From: Takashimella koratensis
Taxonomy: Eukaryota > Basidiomycota > Tremellomycetes > Trichosporonales > Tetragoniomycetaceae
Length of the DNA stretch: 64,000 bases
Reading direction: 5' to 3'
NCBI GenBank assembly: GCA_003116875.1
Contig: BCKT01000008.1
Location: 1,076,322 to 1,140,321 of the forward strand
The position numbers were made by a program, and so were the translations under genes. Below the pieces are notes generated by a model. The model was not told where the DNA came from. It searched no databases and saw only the letters and a list, made by a program, of their open reading frames with translations. Of the stretch, positions 10,488-22,321 are shown in pieces (position 1 is the stretch's first letter; each line of letters begins with the position of its first letter).

Positions 10488-12488
10488 CTACAAGACGCTC
10501 AACATCTCTTCTACTGTTCGAAACTTCTCCCTCTCTTTCTTCCCACCCCCGATCTTTGCCCGTTTTCTCTCAGCCTCATCAATCTTCGCCCACCTCCCGA
10601 AATCCACGACCTTGTTCTCTTTCAGCCCTTGCTCGATCGCTTCTGGGATACCTGGTTCAGGTCGGGTTTGTATGCTCAGGGGTGAAGAAGAGGAAGAAGT
10701 CGGTGTCGTTTGAGTGTCGTGGTGGTCGTCAAGAATGGAAGAGGCGATACCGTATGCGTCACTCATGGTGGATGCGATAACGCCAACGGGTCCACGCGCT
10801 GCCCAACCTGCAGCGTATAGTCCTGGTACCTGATCGGGAGTCAGCATGGACCTTGCTCCTCTCTCTTGATATTCTTCGCCCATCCTGTGTGCTTCTTTCC
10901 ACGACTCTGGCCAAGGACATGATCTCACACGAGCTATTCCTGGCGCCCTCTCTCTGGTCACTTCACTCACCTGTTCGCCGTGCTCATTGACCACTCTCCC
11001 ACCTACGTTCCTCACCCTTCCTTTCCCGGTATCAAAGACCCCTTCCCATTCTCCTCCTCCTAGGGGCTCCGACCTATATCCTACACTCTCAACCACCATA
11101 TCCGCTTGACTCGTCTTCGTTTCTCCCGTCTTCCTCGCTACCACCTGTGCCGCAGGCGGCGGAGCTGGCCCTGTCCCACCTGTCGGACCCTGGTCTACTC
11201 CCGCATCCGACGGCGCTGGCGGCACAGGCACTAATTCCGTGACTTCCCATTCGACGGAACCGACTTTGCCCTCGGGGTTAGGCAAGAACGCTTTCGGCGA
11301 CTTGATAAAGTCTAATTCGAACAACTTTGACCCCGAGGTGACTGGTTTATCCATAAGCGTAAGAAGGCGTTTCCGGACGCGTTCATTCCCCACGCTCTCT
11401 TTAGCAGGGTCCATCAGGTCAGAGGAGATACCTGGGTACGCTACGTCTGGGAGGTTGACCATTTCTCTAAACTCTTTGGTGGTGAATGCGACTTGAGCGG
11501 GACCTCGTCGACCCACTGCTCGGACCTTGCGTACACCCGAGGACCGGAGGACGTCGAGAACGGGACTCGGGAGGTCGGTGTCTTCTAGTGCTGAGGGAGG
11601 GGATAAGAGGATCCTCGCAACGTCCAGAGCGACGTTCCCTTGTCCTACGATATCGACCGATTCGATACCGGAGAGGTCTGGGTTGAGGTGCGCAAACGCC
11701 GGATGGCCATTGTACCAGCTCACAAAGGCGAGAGCGGGTACGACGCCGGGAAGAGGGTGAGAGGAAGAAGAGGAGCCAGGGACGGAGGAGAGCGGGTTGG
11801 AGAGGCTTGCGCCATAGGTGAAGAGGATGGAGGTGTAGTAAGGGAGTAAAGAGGAGAGGGGGAGGTGTAACGCGTACGGGTAGGTGTAGGGTGTCAAAGC
11901 GAGGAAAGGAGTGGTGGGTGGGGAAAGAGAAGAGGAGGAGGGTGGGGTGGTGCCGATAGAGACGTTGCCGAAGAACCTGAACCGTGGGTCGGAGACCAGC
12001 TCGTCGAATTTGTGTTGGCAGTTCTGTTCAATGTCAGCGGAGCTCAAAGACGTGTGAGTGGTTCGCGCACCGGGAGAGAGAGAGAGGGGGGGGGGGGGGG
12101 GNGGAAAANNGCCAAGGCAGGATCTTAGACTGACTTTGACCTCTGGGTGGTCTGGAGCTACACCGTACCTCGCTAACCCATACGGCGTAGGCAGCCGCTC
12201 ATACATATGCACCTCGACATCTCCATTTCCAGGAGGAACGAGTGCGAGAACGCGAGAAGCTGCGTAGAACCCTGATGGCCCCGAACCGATCACTGCGAGT
12301 TTCAACGGCCGAGAAAGGGAGTTGGACGAGGTAGCATATACAGCGAGGTTGGTGATTGGAGGTTGCGACTTGAAGGTTGAGGTAGAGGTCGAGGTTGTCG
12401 GTCGGTGTCGGTGAGAGAGGGAGAGAAGCCCCCCGGCGCTGGCTCTGGCTCTACGAGAGACAGGTCGGAGGCTGAGGCGGTGCGACAT
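10488..12488 (-). CDS. ARH1: mitochondrial ferredoxin/adrenodoxin-NADP+ reductase (Arh1 type)
   Basis: Two exons (12488-12135, 12023-10488) give 629 residues. [20 protein letters not shown] is an Arg/Ser-rich mitochondrial presequence. The FAD-binding loop [17 protein letters not shown] follows at about residue 70. [14 protein letters not shown] is restored exactly when the 111-bp intron is removed. The NADP-binding loop [15 protein letters not shown] and [18 protein letters not shown] are present, and the C-terminal signature [18 protein letters not shown] completes the family. The enzyme passes electrons from NADPH to mitochondrial ferredoxin for Fe-S cluster and heme A synthesis. The intron has a GTCAGT donor, no in-frame stop, and holds a G run and three ambiguous bases. 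The first ATG in frame is used as start, because the upstream frame begins only with non-ATG codons. Confidence 0.95.
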   Translation of the reverse strand: MSHRLSLRPVSRRARASAGGLLSLSHRHRPTTSTSTSTFKSQPPITNLAVYATSSNSLSRPLKLAVIGSGPSGFYAASRVLALVPPGNGDVEVHMYERLPTPYGLARYGVAPDHPEVKVSLRSCLGXFXPPPPPLSLSPGARTTHTSLSSADIEQNCQHKFDELVSDPRFRFFGNVSIGTTPPSSSSLSPPTTPFLALTPYTYPYALHLPLSSLLPYYTSILFTYGASLSNPLSSVPGSSSSSHPLPGVVPALAFVSWYNGHPAFAHLNPDLSGIESVDIVGQGNVALDVARILLSPPSALEDTDLPSPVLDVLRSSGVRKVRAVGRRGPAQVAFTTKEFREMVNLPDVAYPGISSDLMDPAKESVGNERVRKRLLTLMDKPVTSGSKLFELDFIKSPKAFLPNPEGKVGSVEWEVTELVPVPPAPSDAGVDQGPTGGTGPAPPPAAQVVARKTGETKTSQADMVVESVGYRSEPLGGGEWEGVFDTGKGRVRNVGGRVVNEHGEQVSEVTRERAPGIARVRSCPWPESWKEAHRMGEEYQERGARSMLTPDQVPGLYAAGWAARGPVGVIASTMSDAYGIASSILDDHHDTQTTPTSSSSSPLSIQTRPEPGIPEAIEQGLKENKVVDFGRWAKIDEAERKRAKIGGGKKEREKFRTVEEMLSVL
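12024..12134 (-). other. intron of ferredoxin reductase gene with homopolymer and Ns
   Basis: The interval runs from a GTCAGT donor to a GAACAG acceptor. On the + strand it carries a G run at about 12086-12101 immediately followed by N at 12102 and 12109-12110. This suggests an assembly or sequencing difficulty. Its length is divisible by three and it contains no stop, so it reads as one open frame with the exons. Confidence 0.85.
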
Positions 12489-12712
12489 GGGTTGGACGGA
12501 TAAATTTGGATATAGTGCTAGATATCGGGATAGACGGGAGTGGTAGGTAGGAGTACGAGAAGGTGGACGAGATGTAGGGAGAGTTGTAGAGTGGAGAGTG
12601 GAGAGTAGAGATAGAGAGAGACAGAGAGCCAAATAAAGTCAACGAGGTCAAGTCCCAAGTCCCAAGTCCCGAGTCGGTACATTATCCTCGCCTCCACCTC
12701 CGACCTCCACTT

Positions 12713-12745
12713 GCTCTTTAGCTCCCTCCCTCCCTCCCTCCCTCC
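12713..12745. repeat. (CTCC)n microsatellite and adjacent CAAGTCC repeats
   Basis: A CCTC/CTCC tetranucleotide tract (about 12720-12745) and three CAAGTCC copies at about 12650-12672 lie upstream of the ferredoxin reductase start. They are simple repeats without coding sense. Confidence 0.6.
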
Positions 12746-13048
12746 GGGCGACAACGCCGATACCCCCGATCGGCCACGGCCACTCCACCGAGCGCCGCCG
12801 AGACCCAGCACCTGAGCACTTGAACACTTGCTATGGTGTGCCGTGGCCATACTTAGCCAGCCTCTGAGCGCTGGCCCATTATCCATCACGCAAAGTAGGT
12901 ACCAAATTCGATGCATTTCTCAATCAAGACTTCCCTCGATCGATCGACCGCCATGAGATTGTATCTCAGAGTCTCTCTGTCACTGCCACTGCCTATTGCT
13001 CTGCCCAACCTCATGCCGACCGATGAAATACCCATCGCGCATAGATGA

Positions 13049-15934
13049 CTAGCCTTCGGCGTTGACTTGGCCGCCCCTAGCAGCAGTCGTCGAGAACTCG
13101 TGCCAGCGGGGGTTGAACTGGACGTCTGTTTAGGGTACGGTAACCTATCAGCTTCTTTTTCACGGCCTTTACCAAAACCCAAACCCAAACCCAGGCTCAA
13201 CTTACCAAGCGGTCTCCCACCGTACAGATAACCCATGAACCTCTCGGCACCACTCTGCGCCTCGGAAGTCTCGACAAACTCGACGACACCCTCTCCTCGT
13301 GCCTTTTCGCCATCGTATAGCACTTCAGCGAGAGCGACGGTTCCGACTGTCTCAAAGAGCTCGACGAGGTCTTCGTTGGCCGTTGACCAGGGAAGCTGAG
13401 CGAGGTCGTAAAGTAATAAGGGGAAGAAGGTAAGATCAAGATTAGAAAACATTGTCAGTATGTACCTCATGAAACAAGTGAATACTCACGTTGCGCACTA
13501 GGATCTGCTGGTTGGGCTCAGCAGGCAGCTGTGCCAATCCTGACCCCGCCATCTGCACGTCCCCAGCTCCCTCCTCACCCGCTCCGTTCCCTTGCGCCGC
13601 CACTGCTGCTGCTCCCGCTCCCACCGCTCCAACTGCCGCCCCATTCACCCTCGGCGCTCCATTGAACCCGGCATGTCCAAACCCTAGTCCCCCAAATCCG
13701 CCCCTAAACCCACCCCTAAACCCGGGCCCAAACCCACCTCTACCTCCGAACGCACCTGGCCCTCCAAACCCTCCCCTGAACCCGCCTCGGAACCCGCCTC
13801 GACCAGGTCCACCGACAGAGTTCGCGAACCGGTCTTCACGGACCTCGAGGATATTGCCGTACCAGTCAAACCCGTTGTACATCTGGATCGCGGCACGAGC
13901 TCCCTCGGGAGTGACAAAGACAACGACGGCGTTGCCCTTTGATCGGCCATCGGGAGTCATCGAGATGTCCGCGCGGATGACGTCGCCGGCTTGTCGCATG
14001 AGGTCCTTGAGGTCCTGCCAGTTGGCCTGGAACGGCACCTGTGAGGCGTTAGTCGAGCTCACCCTTGTCTCGCGTAGGCAGCCACAAAAAGTCGGGACGA
14101 CATGTTTTTTGACCCCGGCCGTAACCGCTGTGCGCACGCAAAGGATGACTCACATTGCCGACAAAGACGTTGCGAGACGGCGGGTGGAATCCACCGCCAA
14201 ACCCGCGGGCCTCGCCCATCGCCATCCCAATCTTCCCCGGGATCGGCGTCGCTCCGAACCTCGCCGTCGATTCGCGGTCCTACCCACGTCAGTTATGGCT
14301 CACCACACCCCAGTCACAACACGTAATAACAGTGCTCTCCCTCGTCCCAGACTTTACACTGACCTCGCGGATGAAGACGGAGCGACCCATGAATGGTTTG
14401 TCCGCGAGGTCGGACATGGATTTCTTCGCCTGATCTGCGGTCTCAAACTCGACGATGCTGTAAAAATTACACCCCCATCAGCACATAATCTGCACGGTAG
14501 GACCTGAGCCTCGGAAATTGACGTTTGAACTCACCCGCATCCCTTGGACTGGCCACCGGGAGTCACCAGGACCTCTGAGAAGACCACATTCCCGCCAGCT
14601 ACAAGACCACGACCAAGAAAAAAAAAGGAAAGAGAAAAATCCTGTCAACCCATATCCCTTGCCTCTGCCATCATCTCCCGCCCTTCTATTCCACTGCATT
14701 TACTCCATCTATCCTTCATCCATCTATCCAGCCATCCATCGCGTTCCCGCCCCATCACATCTCGTCTAATCCTGCTCGGTATCTCAGCTCGAAGGCGTGA
14801 CCCCGCGGGGCAGACGATGATGAGGGCGGCTTAGGGGGCAAGGGGATTCGTCGTCCATAGCGCGGATCTTATCCTTGCTCGACCACCTCTGCCCTACGCA
14901 AGCCGGGTCACACGGGGCGTAACCCGCTCATCGCCCAGCCATCAATCCCATCCTTCTCGTCTTCCATCATCCGGAACCGCAGAGTCGATTCACTTGGCCT
15001 CGCCCTACCCGACCATGCCCTTTCCTACCCAACCTGACCCAGCTTCTTCCCGTAACCCCTATCCATACACCTTTCCCATTCAGACCCCAGAACCTTGATC
15101 CTAACGCACCTCCCTCCATAAACTTCTTGAGATCGCGATAATTGCAGTCGTAAGCGAGGTTACCGACGTAGAGCCTGTTTTCCCTCTTTGAGACCTTGGC
15201 ATGTGCCTCGGCTTCATCGAGGGGCGCGTTCATTGATCCGCCGACCGACTTTTCAATGTCGCCGCCGACGAACGCGCGGAAGGGGGCGCCACCGGTAGTG
15301 CGCGCACGGGGTCCAGTAGGTGACATTCTTCGGCCCGGGCGGTAAGAGTGAGGGTCGTCGTCGTCGTGAGATCGGCGGTGATCACGGTCGCGGTCACGGT
15401 CGCGTGAGCGGGAACGGTGTCGTCGTGGAGATCGTGTGCGTGAGCGAGATCGAGAAGAGTGACGCTGGAAATGGGGCACGGGTTAGCAAGGGGAGAAGGG
15501 ATGAACAGAGTAGTGTGTGATAGAGTAGGTGTGCAATTGGGATGAGGTTGATATAGCCAGGTGGTGGGAAAGGAGGACCGGTGCGGTTGTCTAGTCTAGC
15601 GGAGGGTTTGGTGACTGATACCCACACGGTACTTTGCATCGTCCCTCTCATCGTCCCTTCCTCTTCGCTCTCTGTCCCTCTCTCGACTCCGGCTCCGCTC
15701 TTTATCTCTCCGCCTCTCCCTCTCGCGACTCGACTCGCGGTCTCGGTCTAGTCGGAGCGGAGGGTGGAGGACAAAGGGGGAAGGGGAACGTGAACGTGTC
15801 AGCGTCAGCGAATTTAGCCCAGAGAACGGGGTGATGTGAGCCTCGGTGGATGTATGCATGAAATGGAAGAGAAGAGGGAGGCGGTGATCTGTGTAGGGCG
15901 TAGATGGATGCTCACGGTGTGTACGGTCGTCCAT
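13049..15934 (-). CDS. SR-type RNA-binding protein with three RRMs (Gbp2/Hrb1-like)
   Basis: Nine exons (15934-15916, 15747-15626, 15464-15110, 14598-14535, 14457-14364, 14279-14154, 14038-13490, 13395-13206, 13125-13049) join in frame to 531 residues. An RS/RD/RE-rich N-terminus of about 90 residues (SRERERRRDKERSRSRERD) is followed by RRM1 (RLYVGNLAYDC ... GCGIVEFE), RRM2 (NVFVGNVPFQ ... GNAVVVFV), a GGF/RGG-rich linker (residues about 315-370) and RRM3 (ILVRNLPWST ... GEGVVEFV). This order matches yeast Gbp2/Hrb1 shuttling proteins, which bind mRNA with TREX and monitor splicing before export. One intron uses a GTCAGT donor. Numerous small exons in the RRM1 half contrast with one large exon for RRM2 plus RGG. 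The RS domain is split over three exons. Confidence 0.9.
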
Positions 15935-16878
15935 GGTGTGGGTGGATGGGTGGATGGATGGATGGAGACAATAGATGAGCAAGAGGAGAAAGGGCGGCGG
16001 CGGGCGGCAGGCGGGGGGATCTGCTTGGCTCGGGGACAATGGATGACGCCTGGTCAAGACGGGCATTTGTGGCACCGTGGCATCCGACTCTCCTTACATG
16101 GCATGTACTGTAACTTCCCCACTCTCGGCTCACTCCACGTCAACCCACCCATGCAGCTCCCCATGCAGCTCCCCATGCATCCCACTCCACTTCCCTTCTC
16201 ACCATCCGTACCTCACCCGCTCCTCCACCCCTCCACCCAGCATCCCTCCACTCCTCCACTGGTATGACTCAGCGTCTACATCCGAGATCATCCGTGATCG
16301 CCCGTAATCACCAAGATCTCCAACGCTATTTTCGACCCCAAGAGCACACGACCGCATTTGCAATCCCGCACCGACTTGCCTCGAGGCTGACTGCGTTTCC
16401 GCATGCCGTAGGTCCCGGATTGCCGAGATCATCGTCCGTTTCGTTCCCATTCCCACATCTTGGTGCGGGCGCTCAATGGACCAGCCAAGGGCGCAAACGA
16501 GGTTGACGAAGGTCCAGACAAACGAATGGTCGGGAAGTCGGGTGGGAGCTCGGATTGAGACACGAGGCGTTGCCCCATGTTGAGGCGTCGGGGACCTGGA
16601 CTAATATAAGTGCGCCCGGGGAGGAGGGAGGGGGTTTGATGGCCGATTCCCAATATAGAATTAGCCGAGACCCAACGCACGAGCACATGGTTCCGAACGA
16701 GAACGCGAGCCGAGGGATGCGAAACCGACTGCGAGGGAGGGAAGAGTAGCTGTCATCAACGCGCTTGGAGAAGTGCTACGCGGAGCATACTGCCGAGTCG
16801 AGCCAAGCACACCTAGGGCGTCAAAGGAGCGGGACTAGATTTTGGGACTAAGAAGGTATCTATCCGGGTTTAATCAAG

Positions 16879-16899
16879 CCCGAAATCAGTGATTTCGGG
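16879..16899. repeat. inverted repeat able to form a tight hairpin
   Basis: CCCGAAATC (16879-16887) and GATTTCGGG (16891-16899) are perfect 9-bp arms around a 3-base loop, AGT. It stands alone in the intergenic region. A protein-binding palindrome or transcript stem is possible. Confidence 0.6.
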
Positions 16900-17633
16900 T
16901 CCAAGAAAAACGGGAGATGAGAGGTAGAGATGAGGGATGGGGGAGGAGCGGGATTGGAGATTGAAGACCGAGGATGGAATTCAGATAGGGAGATCAGAGA
17001 TGAGCGATGAGATCAAACACGAGTAAGCCAAGATCAATATAAGTGGCTGAAAGGAAAGAGATGCCACGATGGCTGGCCCCGGCCACGAGGCAGAGAATAG
17101 GCGGAGAATGATGAGCCAAGCGGCCAAGTGGAAACGTGGCAGAGTAGCTCAAAGGATGGCCAGGACTGCGGCAAGGGGGAATGTGGCACTGGGTAAGGGA
17201 AAGGAACCGAGGAGTGAAAAAAAGTGCACAGAGGGTCCTTTGAGCGAGATTGATGTTGGTGTTGTTGAAAGAGTAAAGGAAGGTAGGTAGGTAGGCGGTC
17301 AGCTGGGTGCGAATACTGACGAAACGCTCCCTCGCTTGGACAGAGGGAAAGGTAGAGAGACGTTGTCCGTGCTACATTGATCGGCAAGGGACAAGGCAGG
17401 TCAGGAGACTGCAGAAGAGACCAAGAGACCAAGAGCAGGAGCTGGAGCGAGGCGTCGACGTGGACATTGCCGAGTGAGGGTGATGATGGGGACAGTGATG
17501 GGGTCAGTGCGCCTGAGAAAGAGTACGTGCGTGTGTACATGGCCATCACTGGATCACTCCCTGTCTCCCTGTCCTCACCATGTTTGCGTGTGACCGAGGG
17601 CGGGGCAGGGGGCGTGGGCGCCGGGGGCGGGGC

Positions 17634-17652
17634 GGGGGGGGGGGGGGGGGGG
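17634..17652. repeat. 19-bp poly(G) run followed by GGGCAC repeats
   Basis: An uninterrupted G tract is followed by three or four GGGCAC/GGGCGT units to about 17670. It is intergenic and has G-quadruplex potential. Confidence 0.75.
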
Positions 17653-17878
17653 CACGGGCACGGGCACGGGCGTGGCAGGTCTTCCTTTGGATTTATTGTT
17701 AGCTGTGAAAGTTGAAAAATGGTGATGAGTCGCAGCACGCAACACTCACACCCACACAGCACACAGTAACGGTACACACTGATGGCCGCGGGTCAAGGTA
17801 ACGCAGGCGCATGGGGGCACAAGACCTCACTCGGACCAGTAGCCGACTCGGCGGGGCGGCTAGTGGAATAGATCCGTG

Positions 17879-17930
17879 AGGGCGAGGGCGAGGGCGAGGG
17901 CGAGGGCGAGGGCGAGGGGGCGAGGGCGAA
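17879..17930. repeat. (GAGGGC)n hexamer array
   Basis: About seven tandem GAGGGC units (read as GGCGAG in another register), with one interrupted unit at the right end. It is a simple sequence repeat in intergenic DNA. Confidence 0.75.
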
Positions 17931-18703
17931 AGCGGGGCATGCGGACACACCTTGATTTATTGATCCAAGAGTATCAGTCCAATCCACGGTACAGACTATC
18001 CCGTTCTGCCTACCTCGCTCATTACGTCGCCGGCGGCCGCTGAAATCCCTCTTTCCCTGCCCCACCAATCCAATGCCGTGGGGGGTCTCGTTTTTGATGC
18101 GTTCGAGAAGCTTCTTGACAGGGGCGACTTGACGACCGGTCCAATTGTTCATCCTTTGGCTTGAATTCTCTCACTTTTGTACCCACTATCGTTTCATCTC
18201 TCGCTCAATCTCAATCTCAATCCCCCCACCCCCCACCCCCCACCCCCCACTCGATCAATCCGGGTCTTGCCCGACCCCACCACTGCTAGGAACATCCCCC
18301 CTCTCCCCCTCGCTGTACTCCCCCCACCCCCGTTCCCTTACCTTTACCCCCGTTCCCGCTCCAGGCGGGCTGAGAGGGTTCGCAGCACCCACCGGCGTCG
18401 ACTGCTTCCTTCTGGGAGAAATTAGCCATCACAGAACAACCACTAAATAAATCAACCGACCCAACCTATCCCATCCCATCCCTAGGATAAACACACTGCA
18501 CCCTGCTCTGCTCTGCTCTGAGACGAATCGGTCGGTCGGTCATCTGTCGTCGTAGTCATCCCACCCCACCGCATCACCTCATCCGGCCGAGTCGCACAAG
18601 TCGAGGGTGGAACACGCGAGCAAGAGAAAGAGACAAACAACAACGTCGACAAAGCCGATTCTCGCCTAGCTCGTCAGTCGAGGGTCAATGATCTCGTCAC
18701 AAG

Positions 18704-18712
18704 GTATATAAA
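18704..18712 (+). promoter_or_regulatory. TATA box of the C2H2 regulator gene
   Basis: GTATATAAA lies about 450 bp upstream of the ATG at 19160. It is followed by a long CT-rich leader (about 18770-18910), the usual look of a highly regulated fungal gene with a long 5' untranslated region. Assignment is by position only. Confidence 0.5.
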
Positions 18713-19159
18713 CCTATTGTCACACAGAGACCGACAGACGCCCACACCACTCCTCTTCCGCTTAGGTGTCTCTTCGCGCTCTTTGTCTGTCCTCTGTCCC
18801 CCTGTCCCTCTGCCCCCTGCCCCCTGCCTCTCGGCTCCCTCTCTGTGCGCCTGACCGCATCTCAGCCCAATCCACCGCCCATCCCTCCCACTCTTCCCTC
18901 TCTTCGCAATCTCAAACAATCTCAATCTCTTGACCCGCATCGACCAACGTGCACTGTCCTTGTCATCTTCTCATCTCGGGGCCATCTGGGTCTCTATCCG
19001 ACTAGAGTCATCCCCTGGTACCTAGCTTTGCATTCAACCTGGTCGCTAGTACCCTGCCCCCGCACTCGACACCTGGTCTCCGCGACCGACGGCATTAGCT
19101 CCCCTACAGTGTCCCTGCCCGTGGCCATCAGCTTCTGAATCATAGATTGTTCCTGCGTC

Positions 19160-21237
19160 ATGGTGGCGGATATCGAGATCACTCACCCTGTGCACCTCCT
19201 TCTTCCTCCCCTTCCTCCGCTTCATCAACTCCCTCCATCCTTTGGCTCGGCATCAACTCCAACCGCGACCCTCAGTGCGACACCTACTCTGTCCACCTCT
19301 TCCTCTTCCTCCTCACTTTCATCCTACACTCTCACTCTTGACAACCACAGCCACGACCACAACCACAACCTCAACCACCACATGAGCCACCCATCCATCC
19401 TCGGACCCCCCTACACCGCTTTCCCCAACCATCGTCATTCGACTTTGCTCCAATCCTCATTTTCACACCCGTCGCCACCCCCCTTCCCTCTCCCTTTCAT
19501 CCAGGAGCGACTCTATCGTCCTTTACCCCCTCCTCAGCGCCCTGACCAGTCTTCCTTCCACTCTCACCCGACCAACACATCCCAGCCGACATCCTCACTC
19601 TCCTCACCGCAGACCCAGACCCATACCCAGACTCAGACCGACTCGCAGTCCACCACTCCAGTCGCCAACCCGGCGCACCCGCCTCCGCTCACTACCCTTG
19701 GCCCATCACCCTCCTCTGACCCTCAGTCAAACCCAAACGCCAGTTCCCACCCCATGTCGCAAGTCTCCGAGTCTGTCTCGCACCACCCGACTCACTCGTC
19801 GCACGACGACAATCACGACAGCGACCACACCCTTCGCCCAGGTCACCACCTGTACCACCCTGGTCCACCGCACTACGACGCTCCGGGTGCATACGACCCG
19901 CGCGGCATCACTTCGGGGCCCTACCACCAGTCTCACTCTCCCTTCTCTTACCCACCCCTCATCCACACCACCGACACTGGCGCAAGCACCAGCCCGACGT
20001 CGACGGACATGAGCCTCCGCGCGGTGAGCCCATCCCACGAGAGGCAGCCGGCCTACCTCTCCCACCCACCCGGTACCTACTCCACTTCTCTCCCTTCTCC
20101 GCCAGCCTCTGCTCGACTCTCGACTTCTCACTCGAGCCTTTCCCACACCTCCGATCTCTCCTTCTCAGGCCTCTCCCACACCTCTCGCACACGAGACGAC
20201 CTCCCTGCTGCTCCGGTCGACCCCAACTATATCCCACCGGAACTCCGTCCTATCCCTCCCAGGTACTCTCCCAAGTTCCCCGTACCCCGACTCTCCCCGA
20301 GCTTCGCGGACCCGATCAGCGCCATGACAGTCTCGTCTGTATCGACGCCGACGTACAGCACCTTTGAAGACACACCGCAGATCTCGCCGGCAGAATCGTG
20401 GAATGGTCAACAGCATCCGCTTCAGCACCAGCAATCGCAGCGTTGGGCGCCTTTCCCGCCGTATACTTACTACCACCCGCCACCCGAGACAACAACGGGG
20501 TACGTCGTCCACCCTTACTCTCACATCCCGCCGCACCACCCTCCACCTCTCTCCCAGCCGCAGATCCATATCACCGGTGCGAGCGGCGAGGCAGTATGCA
20601 TGCCCAACGTCGCTCCGCAACACCACTTCGCACCGCCACCGGCACCGCCACCGGCACCGACGCCAACGTCGTTGTCCTCGCGACAGTTCACGATGCAGCA
20701 TCAGTCCGAGGCGACTAGGGCGGTGAAGACGGAGACAAAGCCCCAAGCTTTGCGATCGGGAGTCAGGGTGTTTGGTAACAACCCGATCATCGTGAGTCAG
20801 CTTTGTCCTTTTTCCTTCTTCTTAGCATGAACTGACAGCTTATAGCCTAGGGACAAGAGACGGTGGCCGTGCTCCGAATGCCCCGAGGCATTCACCAGGC
20901 GGAACGACTTAATGGTGAGTCTGATCTTTCTTTGGATGAGACCATTGCTGACTCCTATTCTCTTCAGAGACACATGCGGAAGCACAGTGAGCTATATCAT
21001 GCACGATGCGATTCATTTACAGGCTGACATTTTTACAGCCGGGGAGAAACCTTACTCGTGTGACGCTTGCGGAGAGCGCTTTGTAAGTGATCTGTCAGCT
21101 TACGCACCAGAAAATTCGTCACAGCTGACATTACTCAGGCTCGTAACGACAAGCTCATCCAACACCGCCAACGACTCACTCATTGCCGTGACCGCGCGAA
21201 AGCCAAGGCGGCGCTCAACGCCATGTTCAATCCGTGA
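19160..21237 (+). CDS. C2H2 zinc-finger transcription factor
   Basis: Five exons (19160-20791, 20846-20914, 20968-20986, 21039-21082, 21139-21237) join to 620 residues. The first 540 residues are low-complexity, rich in Ser, Pro, His and Thr, with histidine clusters (SHDHNHNLNHH), typical of a disordered regulatory region. The C-terminus carries two C2H2 fingers: WPCSECPEAFTRRNDLMRHMRKH, the canonical TGEKPY linker, then SCDACGERFARNDKLIQHR. Basic residues RDRAKAKAALNAMFNP end the protein. The fingers are split across four small exons, one only 19 bp long. It should bind DNA in the nucleus. I cannot tell which yeast regulator it corresponds to. A TATA box and a long CT-rich leader precede it. 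Confidence 0.88.
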
Positions 21238-22321
21238 TTGAACTTTGCCTCGACCGCAACACCTAGCTCACTCGACGTGGACTGTCCAGGGGCCGACAGT
21301 GTCACCAGCTACCTCTATCCCATTCCTACTTCTCGGGCCCCAGCATTATCGTCATATCGAACAACGTTCTCGGTTTCTCGAACATCTCGACTCTCGCTTT
21401 TTTTCGGATCGGATTTCCTCGCCCATCACTCTGTGAATTCAAGTATCGTTATATATCGCCCAGTCTAAGGCAAGCAATCAACAACCCTCACTGAACATTT
21501 ACCCCGCTACATTATCATCCTGTTCCAAAAAAGGGCGCTCAGAGACGACTGGTCAAGCCCCCGGCGGTCAGGTCGAAATCGCCACAATCATATCCACAAC
21601 TACCGTCAACACGTCCTCGTCCAAACCAGGTCTCGTCGAATCGGAAGGAAACGTCGACAAACTCCTGTCAAGACGGGTCTCGTCGCCGTATTCAATATCA
21701 ATTTCTCTCTTATTCCGGTCGTTTTCTCGTTTTACTCTGCTTCTCCCGTTTTGATTTACTTCGTCACAGTTGTCCATTCCATCATTGGTCATGTTCAAAA
21801 AAAAATCATCGATGTCTGCGTCTGTCTAAACCACCGTCGTGACCTCGTCTTTATTAATTTCACTCTTGGTTTCTGTGTTCCCGTCCTTCAGGTTGAGGCT
21901 GGTGAAGTACCTTTAGTCGTCGTCGTGGTCCTAGCGGTGGTTGTGATCGGGTACTTGGTTGTGGGTGGTGGGTGGTGGTGGTGAATATTGTTAGTCGTTG
22001 ATCACATGTCTATATCCATGTCCGTGGAGAACACTGTACATGCATTGTCCATGACCTCGACGACTGTGTTTCCAAGATCAAAAAGCCACAAACGAGATCA
22101 ATCAATTAAACCAGTCGTTAATCTACATTATCGCTACATTCTGTGAATCTATAAATGATATACAAGCGGAAAAAAAGACAAGTCTCCCTTGTTCATTCAT
22201 AGCGTCCTCAACAAGCGCGTCGCAATTCCAAGTCCATATTCTCTCTCTCTCTCTCTCTCTCCCTCTTTCTCTGTGTGAACCCTCGGCACACGTTAAAACC
22301 CTTTCGCTCTCTCAAGAACAA
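21238..22321. other. convergent 3' region
   Basis: About 1.1 kb separates the stop codons of the C2H2 gene (+) and the sorting nexin gene (-). It is AT-richer than the coding DNA, contains a (TC)n tract at about 22238-22262, and appears to be 3' untranslated sequence. I see no gene in it. Confidence 0.5.

Larger units (their letters stand above)
15935..18700. other. long repeat-rich intergenic region
   Basis: About 2.8 kb between the SR protein gene (-) and the C2H2 gene promoter holds no ORF with recognisable content. It contains a (GGAT/GATG)n tract near 15946-15965, a near-perfect hairpin at 16879-16899, a 19-G run at 17634-17652 with GGGCAC repeats, a GGCGAG hexamer array near 17879-17921, and C-rich tracts at 18218-18250. 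The Pro-rich frames on the reverse strand at about 17034-17777 are explained by these repeats. A non-coding transcript is possible but cannot be shown here. Confidence 0.5.

Noticed and set aside
17034..17777. 247-residue reverse-strand frame with Cys-rich and Pro-rich stretches
   Set aside because: Its content follows from the G-run and GGGCAC repeats. There is no domain, no splice support, and it sits in a repeat-rich intergenic region.
19692..20746. Several long reverse frames opposite the C2H2 gene
   Set aside because: Arg/Trp/Gly-rich frames complementary to the Ser/Pro/His low-complexity coding region. None has a domain.
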